Assembly: GCF_003628535.1 (NCBI RefSeq)
Contig: NZ_RBCI01000001.1
Location: 992,001-1,056,000, forward strand
Direction: 5' to 3'
From: Flavisolibacter nicotianae
Lineage (GTDB): Bacteria > Bacteroidota > Bacteroidia > Chitinophagales > Chitinophagaceae
Length of the DNA: 64,000 bases
Positions 8,983 to 17,867 of the stretch are shown in pieces. The notes under the pieces were generated by a model, which ran no database searches, had not been told where the DNA came from, and was given only the letters and a program-made list of their open reading frames with translations. Every line of letters starts with the position of its first letter. Position 1 is the first letter of the stretch. Position numbers and translations under genes: made by a program.

Positions 8983-9423
8983 ATGAACCTCTTTCGAATA
9001 GCCATCCTTGTTATTGGCCTGGTGTTTTGCAGCCACGTTTCTGTTGCACAGACGGTCCGAAGCAAAGAACTTCTTCTCCACCTTTCAAAGGAAGACAGGT
9101 ATGCGTTTTTGATGTACAAAAGCAAAAGTGAAAAGTCGAAAGCCATCGGCGCGGCCATCGCCGGCCCTGTTTTATCCGGCCTGGGTCTTTACCTCCTGGG
9201 CAAAGAAGGCCCGGTTCCAAACGTGCAGAACGATTCGCCTACGCGGCTGTATGGCGTTCTGCTAGGCAGTTTGGGCCTTATGGTCAGCATCAGCAGCATT
9301 TCCTTATTTTATTCCGCAGCAAAAACGAAAAGGCAAGCCCAGTTGCTTTTATCGGCCACTTCTACTTCGCAGCTTACCGGCGAGTTCCTCGCACCTGGTC
9401 TGCGGATCCGCATTGTTTTTTGA
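8983..9423 (+). CDS. Hypothetical exported membrane protein, 146 aa
   Basis: A signal-peptide-like N-terminus (MNLFRIAILVIGLVF up to SVAQ) is followed by two hydrophobic segments (IGAAIAGPVLSGLGLYLLG and LYGVLLGSLGLMVSISSIS). The protein is probably in the cell envelope. The start at 8983 places the ATG at the signal peptide; the open frame extends to 8923. The segment KEDRYAFLMYKSKSEKSKAIG is typical of small Bacteroidota membrane hypotheticals. No function is assigned. Confidence 0.65.
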   Translation: MNLFRIAILVIGLVFCSHVSVAQTVRSKELLLHLSKEDRYAFLMYKSKSEKSKAIGAAIAGPVLSGLGLYLLGKEGPVPNVQNDSPTRLYGVLLGSLGLMVSISSISLFYSAAKTKRQAQLLLSATSTSQLTGEFLAPGLRIRIVF

Positions 9424-9610
9424 TTGAACGATTCTTCGCAAGGCCAAAAGGTTTCATCGGCGCTATGGATTCTGTGTAGAACGGTGGCGTTCTGTTGTGG
9501 GCCTGGTGCCCGCCGCAGATGCCATACAGGGGCATTTGGGATGGGGCCAAGGCGCTTGGAAAAGGTTGTTATTCCGTTCGTTATCTTTGATTACCCAATT
9601 CGTACTGCTT

Positions 9611-10930
9611 ATGAAAGTCAATCTTCTGTTTACCCTGTTTATTTTGATTCTTACCGAAGGGGCAGTAGCCCAAACAAAATTCCGAAAAGCTTCAGTGATT
9701 ACATCCAACGGCGATACGCTGCACGGCTATGTTGAAAGTATGGAGTGGGTGCGGACGCCGGATTTTTTTTCGTTCTCTCTTTCTCCAGCTAAAACCGAGA
9801 CAAAAAACTTTACGGTTCGTGAGGCCAAAACCGTGATGATTGAGGAGGGCCTGGTATATCAACGGTTTGTCGTATCCATTAGCATGAACCAAACCGAAGA
9901 CGCGAAGCTGGATTTTGTAATCGATACCACCAAACGAACAGAGGTTGTGTTTTTGAAACTGCTGGCGCAGGGTGACAAGATGAACCTCTATGCTTATCGG
10001 GACAAATTAAAGGACCGCTACTATTTGCAAACGCCTACGCAGGAAACCCCGGTTGAACTAATCTGGAAAAAAGAGCTGAAGGATGACCAGATCCATACCA
10101 TTGATTTCTACCGTCAGCAATTAACAGACGCAGCCATCAGGAGTGGCACTTTTACGTCTTCGGCGGAAAAACAAATTGCAACGGTTCGGTATTCCGACAA
10201 GTCCCTGACCCACCTGGTGAACCAATTAAACGGAAGACCTGAAGTGGCACTTACTAGGGGCGCAAAAGCTCCCCGGCAAGGCCGGTATTTTGTGGGGCTG
10301 GGAATCAACAACAGCGTACTGACGTTTAAAGGAGAAACGCTGATCAATGCCGATGGATTGGATGCCAATGAGAACACAGCTTACAGGTCGGAGGTCAGAA
10401 CAAAATCCCTGTTGCCGGTTGTTTGCGGAGGCTACGATGTGTTTTTTCATCCATCGCTGGAACGGACTTACCTGCGTTTAGAAGGAGCTGTGACGGCCAT
10501 CCAGGCAAAAACCACATCCGTCTTTAAATTTTCCCGGCCCAGTGACGAAGAGCTGACGAACCGGTATGAACTCTTTGGTGTTTTTGTTTCGCTGGCGCCG
10601 CAACTCATTTACGAGGTTTACCAACGAACGAATTTTCGGCTGTTTGCCGGCGCCGGTATCATGCTGCGGCATGCCATCTATCCAAAGCAAACCCTGTATC
10701 AAACCACCAATAAACATGGCCAGGGGTATGCTGACCAGGTTATTGAAGAGTACTTCCGGTTTTCTTCTTTTGCAGGTATACCCATGGGGAAGGCTGGTGC
10801 CACCATTCAAAATAAGTGGAGTGTTTGGGGTTCCTGGCTTGCTTCTCGTTACCTGACCCCTTCGGATAAAACGCTGATCAAATCGGTCCGTGAGTCCTCC
10901 TGGCAGGCAGGTGTGAGTTACCTGTTTTAA
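9611..10930 (+). CDS. Hypothetical secreted/outer-membrane protein, 439 aa
   Basis: The ATG at 9611 opens a signal peptide (MKVNLLFTLFILILTEGAVAQ); an in-frame upstream extension to 9497 is ignored. The N-terminal half (ASVITSNGDTLHGYVES) resembles a recurrent domain of Bacteroidota exported proteins. The second half has alternating amphipathic strands with glycines (YFVGLGINNSVLTF, RLFAGAGIMLRHAIY) and a terminal aromatic strand (WQAGVSYLF), consistent with a C-terminal outer-membrane beta-barrel. Molecular role unknown. Confidence 0.65.
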   Translation: MKVNLLFTLFILILTEGAVAQTKFRKASVITSNGDTLHGYVESMEWVRTPDFFSFSLSPAKTETKNFTVREAKTVMIEEGLVYQRFVVSISMNQTEDAKLDFVIDTTKRTEVVFLKLLAQGDKMNLYAYRDKLKDRYYLQTPTQETPVELIWKKELKDDQIHTIDFYRQQLTDAAIRSGTFTSSAEKQIATVRYSDKSLTHLVNQLNGRPEVALTRGAKAPRQGRYFVGLGINNSVLTFKGETLINADGLDANENTAYRSEVRTKSLLPVVCGGYDVFFHPSLERTYLRLEGAVTAIQAKTTSVFKFSRPSDEELTNRYELFGVFVSLAPQLIYEVYQRTNFRLFAGAGIMLRHAIYPKQTLYQTTNKHGQGYADQVIEEYFRFSSFAGIPMGKAGATIQNKWSVWGSWLASRYLTPSDKTLIKSVRESSWQAGVSYLF

Positions 10931-11166
10931 GCTGTCATTTGTTTCGCTTTTCAAAACAGGAGGTCCGGATTTCTACGACAGGCTGTTCCCGTCTTTGCCA
11001 TGAGTCATTCACTATAGCAAATGGCGCCTTCGCTAATACTCCCGGATCTGGCCACCAGGCCAGTGGTTGGAGCAGGCTGCGAAGAGCCCAGGTGAGAAGC
11101 AGTTGCTGTTCGCCGGGAACAGCAACTGCGAATACCGGGACCATACACCGGGAAAGAACACCGGAA

Positions 11167-13137
11167 TTATCTCGGGTTGATTTTTAGAAACCGCACGGTT
11201 TCACTGCCTGCCTTTAGCAGGTAAACACCTGTGGGTAAACCCGAAAGGTCGATGGCAGTCGTCACGTACCCCTGCTGCTCCACCGGTATTTTTCGCACAA
11301 TGGTTCCTGCCATATCCTGCAGCCGGATTTCCGTAGCCTGCGTACTATTCAGTGATACATTGATCACCGAACCTGCGGGGTTGGGAAAAACTGCCAGTTT
11401 CTTTTTGCTATCGGGCCGCACCAGGACAACCAGGCTGTATCGCACAGAATGATCGGCATCCACCATTTTCAGGCGGTAATAGCCTGCCGGTGTTAACGGC
11501 TGCCCGTCCTGGCATTGGTAGCTTTGTTCACTGCTTGAATTTCCTGCGGCAGCCACCGTGGCAATCGTTTCGTAGTGCCGGCCGTCGCGACTCCGCTCTA
11601 CCTCAAATCTTGCTGTGTTTTGCTCAAAGACTGTTTTCCATTGCAGTTGGACAATGTCAGCCGTGCTGGTCGCTGTAAATGACACCAGGGTAAGCGGCAG
11701 CGGTACTGTTTCGGAAACCTTCACCAGGAAAATATCATACGAGCCCGGACCGGTGAGAGTATAAACGCCGGCACCCGGGTTAAAATCGCCTGCTCCCTGG
11801 AAGTAACCGCCAACAAACAGGTTACCGGTGGGGTCCAGGACCATGGCGGACGGAGAATCATTGTAGCCACCAATGGATCCGGCCCACAAAAAGTTTCCTG
11901 CTGCGCTGTACTTGGCAATGTACATATCGGTGCCACCGCTGGACGAAAGGTTGAAGGTGCCCGCTCCCGGGTCGAAATCAACAGTGCCGGAGAAAATCCC
12001 GGTGGTGTAAACGTTGCCGGAGCCATCGACCTTAACGAGTTTTCCCTGGTCGTAATCCGTATTTCCCATGCCGTGTGCCCACAGGTAGTTGCCTGATGCG
12101 TCCAGTTTGAGCGTAAAAAGATCGGTATTGCCGGCCGAGGTACGATTGACCGTACCGGCACCGGGGTCAAAATCAACAGTTCCCTGGAATTTACCAACGG
12201 TGTACACATTGCCGGAGCCATCGACCGTGATCGATTGCCCCATGTCGTCACTGGTGCCACCAAACGATTTGGCCCATACGTAGGAGCCGGAGGTATTCAG
12301 CTTGGAAACAAAAATATCTACAGTGCCAGCGGCTGTTCGTGTGGCCGTGCCGGCACCGGGGTCAAAATCGACGGTTCCGCCAAAAAATCCAGTTGTGTAA
12401 ACGTTACCCGACGCATCCAGGGCAAGCGAATAACTTTCATCCTGCCCAGTGCCTCCCAATACTTTGGCCCATACATAATTGCCGGAGGCGTCCAGTTTCG
12501 AGAGAAACACATCGGTAATCCCGGCAGAAGTCAAGGTAACCGTACCGGCACCGGGATCAAAATCACCCGACAACCAAAACGACCCGGTGGTGTACACGTT
12601 ACCCGAACCATCGACTGCAATTGCATTGCCGTAGCTATCGTCAGCGCCACCCATACCCCTGGCCCACAGGAGTGTTCCGGCCGCATCCAGCTTTACCACA
12701 AAATTGTCATAACCGCCTGCCGATACCAGGTTGGTGGTGCCTGCACCCGGATCAAAGTCTGCGGTGGTTTGAAAGCTACCTGTCATATAAAGGTTCCCGG
12801 TAGCATCAATGGTAATAGCGTTGCCGAAGTCATAGTCAGCGCCACCCATGCTTTTCACCCACAGTAGATTCCCGGACGCATCCAGTTTTTGCAAAAAAAT
12901 ATCGCTTTGGCCTACAGCAGTGAGGGCGGTAGTGCCGGGGCCGGGATCAAAGTCCAGGGTGCCATAAAAATAGCCGATGTTGTAAACATTTCCCGATGCA
13001 TCGGTGACCATGCCACGCATTTCTTCGGTACCGACATCGCCAATTGTTTTTGCCCAGTGGAGATACGGCTGGGCCAGGGCCGTTACAGAAAGAGCGAGCA
13101 AGCCCGCCAACAAAAAGCCAGTTTTCAAAGTTCTCAT
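11167..13137 (-). CDS. SBBP beta-propeller repeat protein with T9SS sorting domain
   Basis: A 656-residue secreted protein. The signal peptide (MRTLKTGFLLAGLLALSVTALAQ) is followed by seven tandem repeats of about 65 residues, each containing DxSGNVYTTG, a DFDPGAGT element and LDASG; this is the SBBP propeller signature. A linker with a fibronectin-like strand region follows, then a C-terminal sorting domain (LAVFPNPAGSVINVSL to SETVRFLKINPR) typical of type IX secretion cargo. It is therefore probably surface-attached or released. DFDPGAGT may bind calcium, which is inference. The repeats are strongly conserved at DNA level, so copy number may vary between strains. Confidence 0.92.
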   Translation of the reverse strand: MRTLKTGFLLAGLLALSVTALAQPYLHWAKTIGDVGTEEMRGMVTDASGNVYNIGYFYGTLDFDPGPGTTALTAVGQSDIFLQKLDASGNLLWVKSMGGADYDFGNAITIDATGNLYMTGSFQTTADFDPGAGTTNLVSAGGYDNFVVKLDAAGTLLWARGMGGADDSYGNAIAVDGSGNVYTTGSFWLSGDFDPGAGTVTLTSAGITDVFLSKLDASGNYVWAKVLGGTGQDESYSLALDASGNVYTTGFFGGTVDFDPGAGTATRTAAGTVDIFVSKLNTSGSYVWAKSFGGTSDDMGQSITVDGSGNVYTVGKFQGTVDFDPGAGTVNRTSAGNTDLFTLKLDASGNYLWAHGMGNTDYDQGKLVKVDGSGNVYTTGIFSGTVDFDPGAGTFNLSSSGGTDMYIAKYSAAGNFLWAGSIGGYNDSPSAMVLDPTGNLFVGGYFQGAGDFNPGAGVYTLTGPGSYDIFLVKVSETVPLPLTLVSFTATSTADIVQLQWKTVFEQNTARFEVERSRDGRHYETIATVAAAGNSSSEQSYQCQDGQPLTPAGYYRLKMVDADHSVRYSLVVLVRPDSKKKLAVFPNPAGSVINVSLNSTQATEIRLQDMAGTIVRKIPVEQQGYVTTAIDLSGLPTGVYLLKAGSETVRFLKINPR

Positions 13138-13391
13138 AGTCTTGTTTTAGTTCCCCTCATCCCACCGGTGCCGGCGAGGACGTAGCATGCTGGCCGGTGC
13201 AGGATGTGTAAGGCTGCGCAAGATAGCGGCCACAAAAGGAAATTCAAACATGATCGGGAAAATTAATACGGGCAGGCCGGCTGTTCAGGCACAGTGCCCA
13301 TGTGGCCTGGCATGGGTCCGGGCAGCGGCGAGGGAGCAGGCTCCCTTCAAAAATCCCGCTCTACCTTCGTGGCCTTCAAAACAAGGAATGC

Positions 13392-14609
13392 ATGAAACTT
13401 GACGAAGGCCTGCTGAAAAAATATGCACAAGTGATGGTGCACTATGCCCTCAACGACGGCAAGGGGATCAACAAAGGTGATACGGTTTTCCTAGTGGGAC
13501 AGGAGTGCACCCGTGACCTCTTTATGGCCATGGCAGAAGAGATCTATGCAGCCGGTGGTAACCTGATTTCCAACTACCAGCCGAACAACCTGCGAAGCGG
13601 CAGCCTTGCCCGCTACCTGCTGCTGCAGGGAACGGATGAACAGATCGGGTTTTTTGCCACACCCTACTGGAAAGGAATCGTGGAAGCCACCGATCATATC
13701 CTCTTCATCGTTTCGGAGCCGGACGTGCACTACCTCGAAGACATCCCGGCTTCTAAGATCAGCCGCATGAACAGTGCCCGTGCACCGTACATGAAAATGC
13801 GGGAACAGAAAGAGCAGGCCGGGAAATTATCCTGGTCGCTTTGTCTCTACGGCACGCAGTCGATGGCCGACGAAGCAGGACTTTCGCTGGAAGAATACTG
13901 GGAGCAGATCATCGAAGCCTGTTATTTACGCGAAGAAGACCCGGTAGGCAAATGGAAGGCGGTACAAAAAGAGATCGAGACGATCAAAGACAAGCTGGAT
14001 GCGCTGGAAATCGACACCCTGCACATCAGGGGCGAAGACGTGGACCTGGCCGTAAAGATTGGCGAGCACCGCAAGTGGCTGAGCGGCGGCGGCAAGAACA
14101 TTCCCAGCTTTGAAATTTTTACCTCACCCGACTGGCGGGGCACGAACGGCACCATCCGCTTTAACCAGCCGCTTTATTATTCCGGCAAACGGATCTCGGG
14201 TGTGTCGCTGGCGTTTGAAAACGGGGTGGTCACTGCGGCTTCGGCTAGCGAGAACGAAGAGGCGCTGAAAGAAATGATCGCCCAGGAAAATGCCGACAAG
14301 GTGGGAGAGTTTTCCCTCACCGACAGGCGCCATTCGCGGATCACCCGGTTTATGGCCACGACTTTGTTTGATGAGAACAGGGGCGGCGAATTTGGCAACA
14401 CGCATATTGCCCTGGGCAATGCCTACAAGGATACCTTTACCGGCGATATGGCAACCGTGAAAGAGGAGGAATGGGCCGCCATGGGTTACAACAGTTGCCC
14501 GAAGGTGCATACGGATATCATCAGCACCAGCGACCGGACGGTAACGGCTATACTACGCAATGGAACGGAAAGAGTGATTTACCGGGACGGGCAGTTTGTG
14601 CTGGATTGA
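13392..14609 (+). CDS. M29 family aminopeptidase
   Basis: A 405-residue cytosolic metallo-aminopeptidase. The M29 metal ligands and catalytic tyrosine are all visible: Glu241 (IPSFEIF), Glu306 (VGEFSL), His338 (GNTHIALG), Tyr345, His373 and Asp375 (KVHTDIIS). Spacing parallels the thermophilic aminopeptidases AmpT/AmpS. It would release N-terminal residues from peptides. The ATG at 13392 is chosen over an upstream extension because residues from MKLDEGLLKKYAQ match the family start. The last 13 codons and about 150 bp beyond reappear in diverged form at 17656-17850. Confidence 0.93.
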   Translation: MKLDEGLLKKYAQVMVHYALNDGKGINKGDTVFLVGQECTRDLFMAMAEEIYAAGGNLISNYQPNNLRSGSLARYLLLQGTDEQIGFFATPYWKGIVEATDHILFIVSEPDVHYLEDIPASKISRMNSARAPYMKMREQKEQAGKLSWSLCLYGTQSMADEAGLSLEEYWEQIIEACYLREEDPVGKWKAVQKEIETIKDKLDALEIDTLHIRGEDVDLAVKIGEHRKWLSGGGKNIPSFEIFTSPDWRGTNGTIRFNQPLYYSGKRISGVSLAFENGVVTAASASENEEALKEMIAQENADKVGEFSLTDRRHSRITRFMATTLFDENRGGEFGNTHIALGNAYKDTFTGDMATVKEEEWAAMGYNSCPKVHTDIISTSDRTVTAILRNGTERVIYRDGQFVLD

Positions 14610-14712
14610 TTTCTCTTCTCTGATTCATCTTTGTAACCGGCCCAGGAAAAAAGCTTTTCGGATTCATTGGGGAAGGAAACAAGAAATAATACTCCCGGGG
14701 TCTCGCCACTGC

Positions 14713-14751
14713 GCCGGCGCACGGGTCTTGCCGCGAAGACCCCGGGTGGAC
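14713..14751 (+). repeat. 39-bp intergenic hairpin element, copy A
   Basis: Contains GGGTCTT-GCCGCG-AAGACCC, a 7-bp perfect stem. Identical over all 39 bases to copy B at 15871-15909 and diverged from copy C at 17799-17837. Confidence 0.85.
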
Positions 14752-14832
14752 AGCAAGAACCCGGGTGAACGATAAAATAACTCCACAAGTTGATGAGAAA
14801 CTTTTTGGCGGATTCAGAAGCCAGGTATGTCT

Positions 14833-15738
14833 TTAGTGCAGGAATGGAATCCCATTGATCTCCGTTTTGGGAATTCCGGGCAGTTTGTTTTTTAGCGACG
14901 AATCGTCAATCAGTAGGTTCGGCAGATCGATATTGGGAGAGTTTTTCATCTCCAGTGTCACCACTGCGAAACCATTAGCAGGGTGCCGGCTGGATTGGAT
15001 CTTTTCGGTTACTATCCGTATAATGTCGCTTTTATCGTATTTGAACGGATTTTCTTTTTCACCGAAGTAAAACGTGGGGTTGCCTCTCGACATCACCAGT
15101 AGCTTGCCTCTGGCGTTTTTGTAGTAGCCGAAAAAGAGCCAAAGGTTCAACCCGCCACCCATAAAGAATATCGCAAGGCATAAGATAAGAATTTCAATAA
15201 TGGATATACCAGCGCGGTGATTGATGAACAGATACGGAAGAAGAAAGAGAGATAAAATGAAATTGATTCCACTTGTCGAAAGCAGAAACTTTCGAATTCT
15301 TTCAGGTGTCAGGGTGTAATGAAAATCCGCGGTTTCAAAATGTACCCGGTTATGCTGAAACGGGGTAGGCTCTTTTTTGAATCCGATAGGCGTGAAGGGG
15401 GATGCCGCAAAAAAATCTTTTACGAAGGGGAATAGCTGCTTGTAGTCAATCGCACTCCTGGTAAAGAGCCGTTGCGCATGGTCGAAGTAATACAGAACAT
15501 ATTTTCCATTGTAATAGGGTGCAAGTTTAAGGTAATCGTTGTTTCTTCCCTGGATGGCGACGGATGGATTGGTAAGGCTGATCACAATTCCTTTCCGCTC
15601 TTCAGCCCATGGAAACTGCTCAATCAGTGCAAGTGTCTGATCAATGGTCCTCGGTGTTTCTTCTATGAACTCTCCCGGTTCAAAGCTGCGCAATTGCAGT
15701 TTGACGATTAGTTGAACAGGGTGGATTTCAGCATTCAT
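14833..15738 (-). CDS. Hypothetical membrane protein, 301 aa
   Basis: The N-terminal half (about 165 residues) is soluble. Two adjacent transmembrane segments follow (INFILSLFLLPYLFI and IIEILILCLAIFFMGGGLNLWLFF), then a C-terminal soluble part with a GKLLVMSRGNPTFYFGE strand region reminiscent of PH-like membrane-protein tails. No catalytic motif is seen. The gene sits between element copies A and B and is transcribed opposite to its neighbours. Base composition is a little AT-richer than the flanks. Function unknown. Confidence 0.7.
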   Translation of the reverse strand: MNAEIHPVQLIVKLQLRSFEPGEFIEETPRTIDQTLALIEQFPWAEERKGIVISLTNPSVAIQGRNNDYLKLAPYYNGKYVLYYFDHAQRLFTRSAIDYKQLFPFVKDFFAASPFTPIGFKKEPTPFQHNRVHFETADFHYTLTPERIRKFLLSTSGINFILSLFLLPYLFINHRAGISIIEILILCLAIFFMGGGLNLWLFFGYYKNARGKLLVMSRGNPTFYFGEKENPFKYDKSDIIRIVTEKIQSSRHPANGFAVVTLEMKNSPNIDLPNLLIDDSSLKNKLPGIPKTEINGIPFLH

Positions 15739-15870
15739 AAAGACGCTGAAAATACAGGAAAAGTCATTGCCATACTGTTGTCATTGCACAATGTAAGTTC
15801 ACTGTTCACCCGGGGTTTTCGTAGATGGCCTGTGTTCTGATATTGTGGCAAAACCCGGGGGAATGAAAAA

Positions 15871-15909
15871 GCCGGCGCACGGGTCTTGCCGCGAAGACCC
15901 CGGGTGGAC
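15871..15909 (+). repeat. 39-bp intergenic hairpin element, copy B
   Basis: Identical to copy A over 39 bases with the same GGGTCTT/AAGACCC stem. It lies 80 bp upstream of the DJ-1/PfpI gene and could be transcribed as part of its leader. Confidence 0.85.
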
Positions 15910-15988
15910 GGTGAGGACCGGAAGGATCGATGCATCCGGAAAGGAAGAACGGGTATTTCGAAAGCCTTTTCCCGCTAACTTTAGAAGT

Positions 15989-16582
15989 ATGACTGAAACC
16001 AAAAAAATCCTGATCATCACCGGCGATGCCGGTGAAAGCTTTGAAGTGCTGTTTGCCTGCCACCGTTTACGCGAAGCAGGGTATCAGCCGGTGATTGCCG
16101 CCCCTGCCGTCAAGCGGATGAACTTAGTGATACATGATTTTGAACCGGGCTGGGATACCTATATCGAACGCCAGGGTTATGGGGTGGAATCCGACCTTTC
16201 GTTTGACGAGGTAGATCCTGCCGACTACCACTGCCTGCTGATTCCCGGCGGCCGGGCCCCTGAGTTTTTGCGCAACGACCGGCGGGTCATCAACATTGTG
16301 AAAACGTTTTACAACAGCAACAAGTACATTTTTGCCATCTGCCACGGCGTGCAGATCCTGGTGACGGCCGGCCTGGTGTCCGGGCGGAAGATCGCCTGCT
16401 ACGAACACGTGAAATTCGAAGTGGAATCCTGCGGCGGCATCTATGTAACCCCTGACGAGGCGGTGCAGGATGGGCGGATCGTGACCGGCAAAACCTGGCA
16501 GTCGCACCCCGCGTTTTACCAGCTTGTTTTTGCCTGCCTCGAAAAAGTAAAAGCGGAAAGCCCGCAGGTTGTTCTCAGTTAG
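15989..16582 (+). CDS. DJ-1/PfpI family protein
   Basis: A 197-residue glutamine-amidotransferase-like protein. The start MTETKKILIITGDAGESFE fits the family; the frame runs upstream to 15845 through repeat copy B, so that extension is rejected. The nucleophile elbow is AICHGVQIL, with the Cys that defines the superfamily, and a conserved acid lies in GDAGESFE. PfpI-like proteins act as stress chaperones, proteases or glyoxalases; which applies here cannot be decided. It is followed after 6 bp by an alpha/beta hydrolase gene, so the two are probably one operon. Confidence 0.88.
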   Translation: MTETKKILIITGDAGESFEVLFACHRLREAGYQPVIAAPAVKRMNLVIHDFEPGWDTYIERQGYGVESDLSFDEVDPADYHCLLIPGGRAPEFLRNDRRVINIVKTFYNSNKYIFAICHGVQILVTAGLVSGRKIACYEHVKFEVESCGGIYVTPDEAVQDGRIVTGKTWQSHPAFYQLVFACLEKVKAESPQVVLS

Positions 16583-16588
16583 CCGAAG

Positions 16589-17455
16589 GTGTTTGACGAA
16601 CCATCATACGACCCCGCTTTGCTCGACAGCCAGTACAACAACCGGCTGCATGTGCCCGATTACCAGGATTACCTGGACCGGTGGGAAAAGCAAAGCCGGG
16701 AAACCGAAAAGTCGCTGCGGGTTTTCAAAGACATTCCGTATGGCGATTTACCCCGCGAACGGCTGGATGTATATCCTTCATTAAGGCCGCATTCCAAAAC
16801 ACTGATCTTTATTCACGGCGGGTACTGGCAGATGCTGGACAAAACCCTGTTTCATTTCATTGCCGGGGGCTTTCAGCGGTACGGCATTACCACGGTTTTG
16901 CTCACCTACCCTTTGGCGCCGGAAGCTTCCATCGATCAGATAGTGCTTTCCTGCCGGAAGGCGGTGCAGTGGTTGTACGGCCATGTGGCTGACTATAACG
17001 GTGATCCCCACCAGCTTTACGTGGCCGGATACAGTGCCGGCGGACACCTGACAGCCATGCTGGTAGCAACGGATTGGGAACGTTTGGCCACCGGTATTCC
17101 GGCCAATGTGCTGAAAGGAGCTTGTTTCATCAGTGGCTTGTTTAACCTGGTGCCGATCCAGCATTCTTATCTCAACGCCGTATTACAAATGGATTCGGAA
17201 ACCGCGGTACGAAACAGTCCCGTAGGTCTTACACCCCTGGCCGCATGCCCGTTGGTGGTAGCCGTAGGCGAAGCGGAAACAGCAGCGTTTCAGGAGCAGA
17301 GCAATGAATTGTATGAATGCTGGAAAGACAAAGGAAGTGCGATTGAGTTTCTATCATTGTCTGGATTGAATCATTATTCGGTTGTAGAAGCGGTGGTTGA
17401 CAAGAATGGTGCGCTTCATGAGGCCATTTGTGGTTTGATGGGAATTTACAAGTGA
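16589..17455 (+). CDS. Alpha/beta hydrolase, kynurenine formamidase-like
   Basis: A 288-residue serine hydrolase. The oxyanion motif is IFIHGGYW, the nucleophile is in AGYSAGGHL, and the acid and histidine are in the C-terminal third (LSGLNHYSVVEAV). HGGYW plus GYSAGG is the pattern of arylformamidase-type esterases, which hydrolyse N-formylkynurenine; other small esters are possible. The start is GTG at 16589, 6 bp after the DJ-1/PfpI stop, suggesting translational coupling. No other tryptophan-degradation gene is nearby, so the substrate is uncertain. Confidence 0.87.
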   Translation: MFDEPSYDPALLDSQYNNRLHVPDYQDYLDRWEKQSRETEKSLRVFKDIPYGDLPRERLDVYPSLRPHSKTLIFIHGGYWQMLDKTLFHFIAGGFQRYGITTVLLTYPLAPEASIDQIVLSCRKAVQWLYGHVADYNGDPHQLYVAGYSAGGHLTAMLVATDWERLATGIPANVLKGACFISGLFNLVPIQHSYLNAVLQMDSETAVRNSPVGLTPLAACPLVVAVGEAETAAFQEQSNELYECWKDKGSAIEFLSLSGLNHYSVVEAVVDKNGALHEAICGLMGIYK

Positions 17456-17649
17456 ATCGTTGCAACGGAAATTTACGATTTAGGCCTGGTTATATAGGAG
17501 AGCATTGTTTTTTGTTCCCGGCTTCAAAAAGATATATGCTTGCAGGTAGGTTGTTGAAATAGAAACAAAGAGGAGCGACGGACACAGAGCCGATAAGTCC
17601 AGCATAGAAAGTTTCGAGTTGTTAGTCTCAACGGCGGAGACTCATCGGG

Positions 17650-17694
17650 GAAGGAAGAGTGATTTATCGTGACGGGCAATTTTTTCTGGGTTGA
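17650..17694 (+). pseudogene. C-terminal stub of a second M29 aminopeptidase
   Basis: From 17656 the codons read RVIYRDGQFFLG and a TGA stop, matching the last residues of the intact M29 gene (RVIYRDGQFVLD, stop). Three of the changes are synonymous (TAC/TAT, CGG/CGT, CAG/CAA), so the ancestor was a translated gene and not a recent copy. The remaining upstream coding sequence is absent. Confidence 0.7.
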
Positions 17695-17798
17695 TTGCCG
17701 TTCCCTTATTCATTTCCGCAACCGGCTTTGGAAAGAAACTTCTTGGGTTAATTGGGAAATAAAATAGTGAAGCAATAATCCCGGAGTCTCGCCACTGA

Positions 17799-17837
17799 GC
17801 TGGCACACAGGTCTTGCAGTGAAGAGCCCGGGCGGAC
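17799..17837 (+). repeat. 39-bp intergenic hairpin element, copy C (diverged)
   Basis: Aligns without gaps to copies A and B with about nine substitutions. It keeps the flanking TCTCGCCACTG and GGACAGCAAG seen in copy A. It marks the left edge of the AT-rich island. Confidence 0.75.
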
Positions 17838-17867
17838 AGCAAGGCCTTTGCTAGGGAAATCAACGTT

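Noticed and set aside
11700-13000. Regular direct repeats that could suggest a CRISPR array
   Set aside because: Period is about 195 bp and in frame; they encode SBBP propeller repeats.
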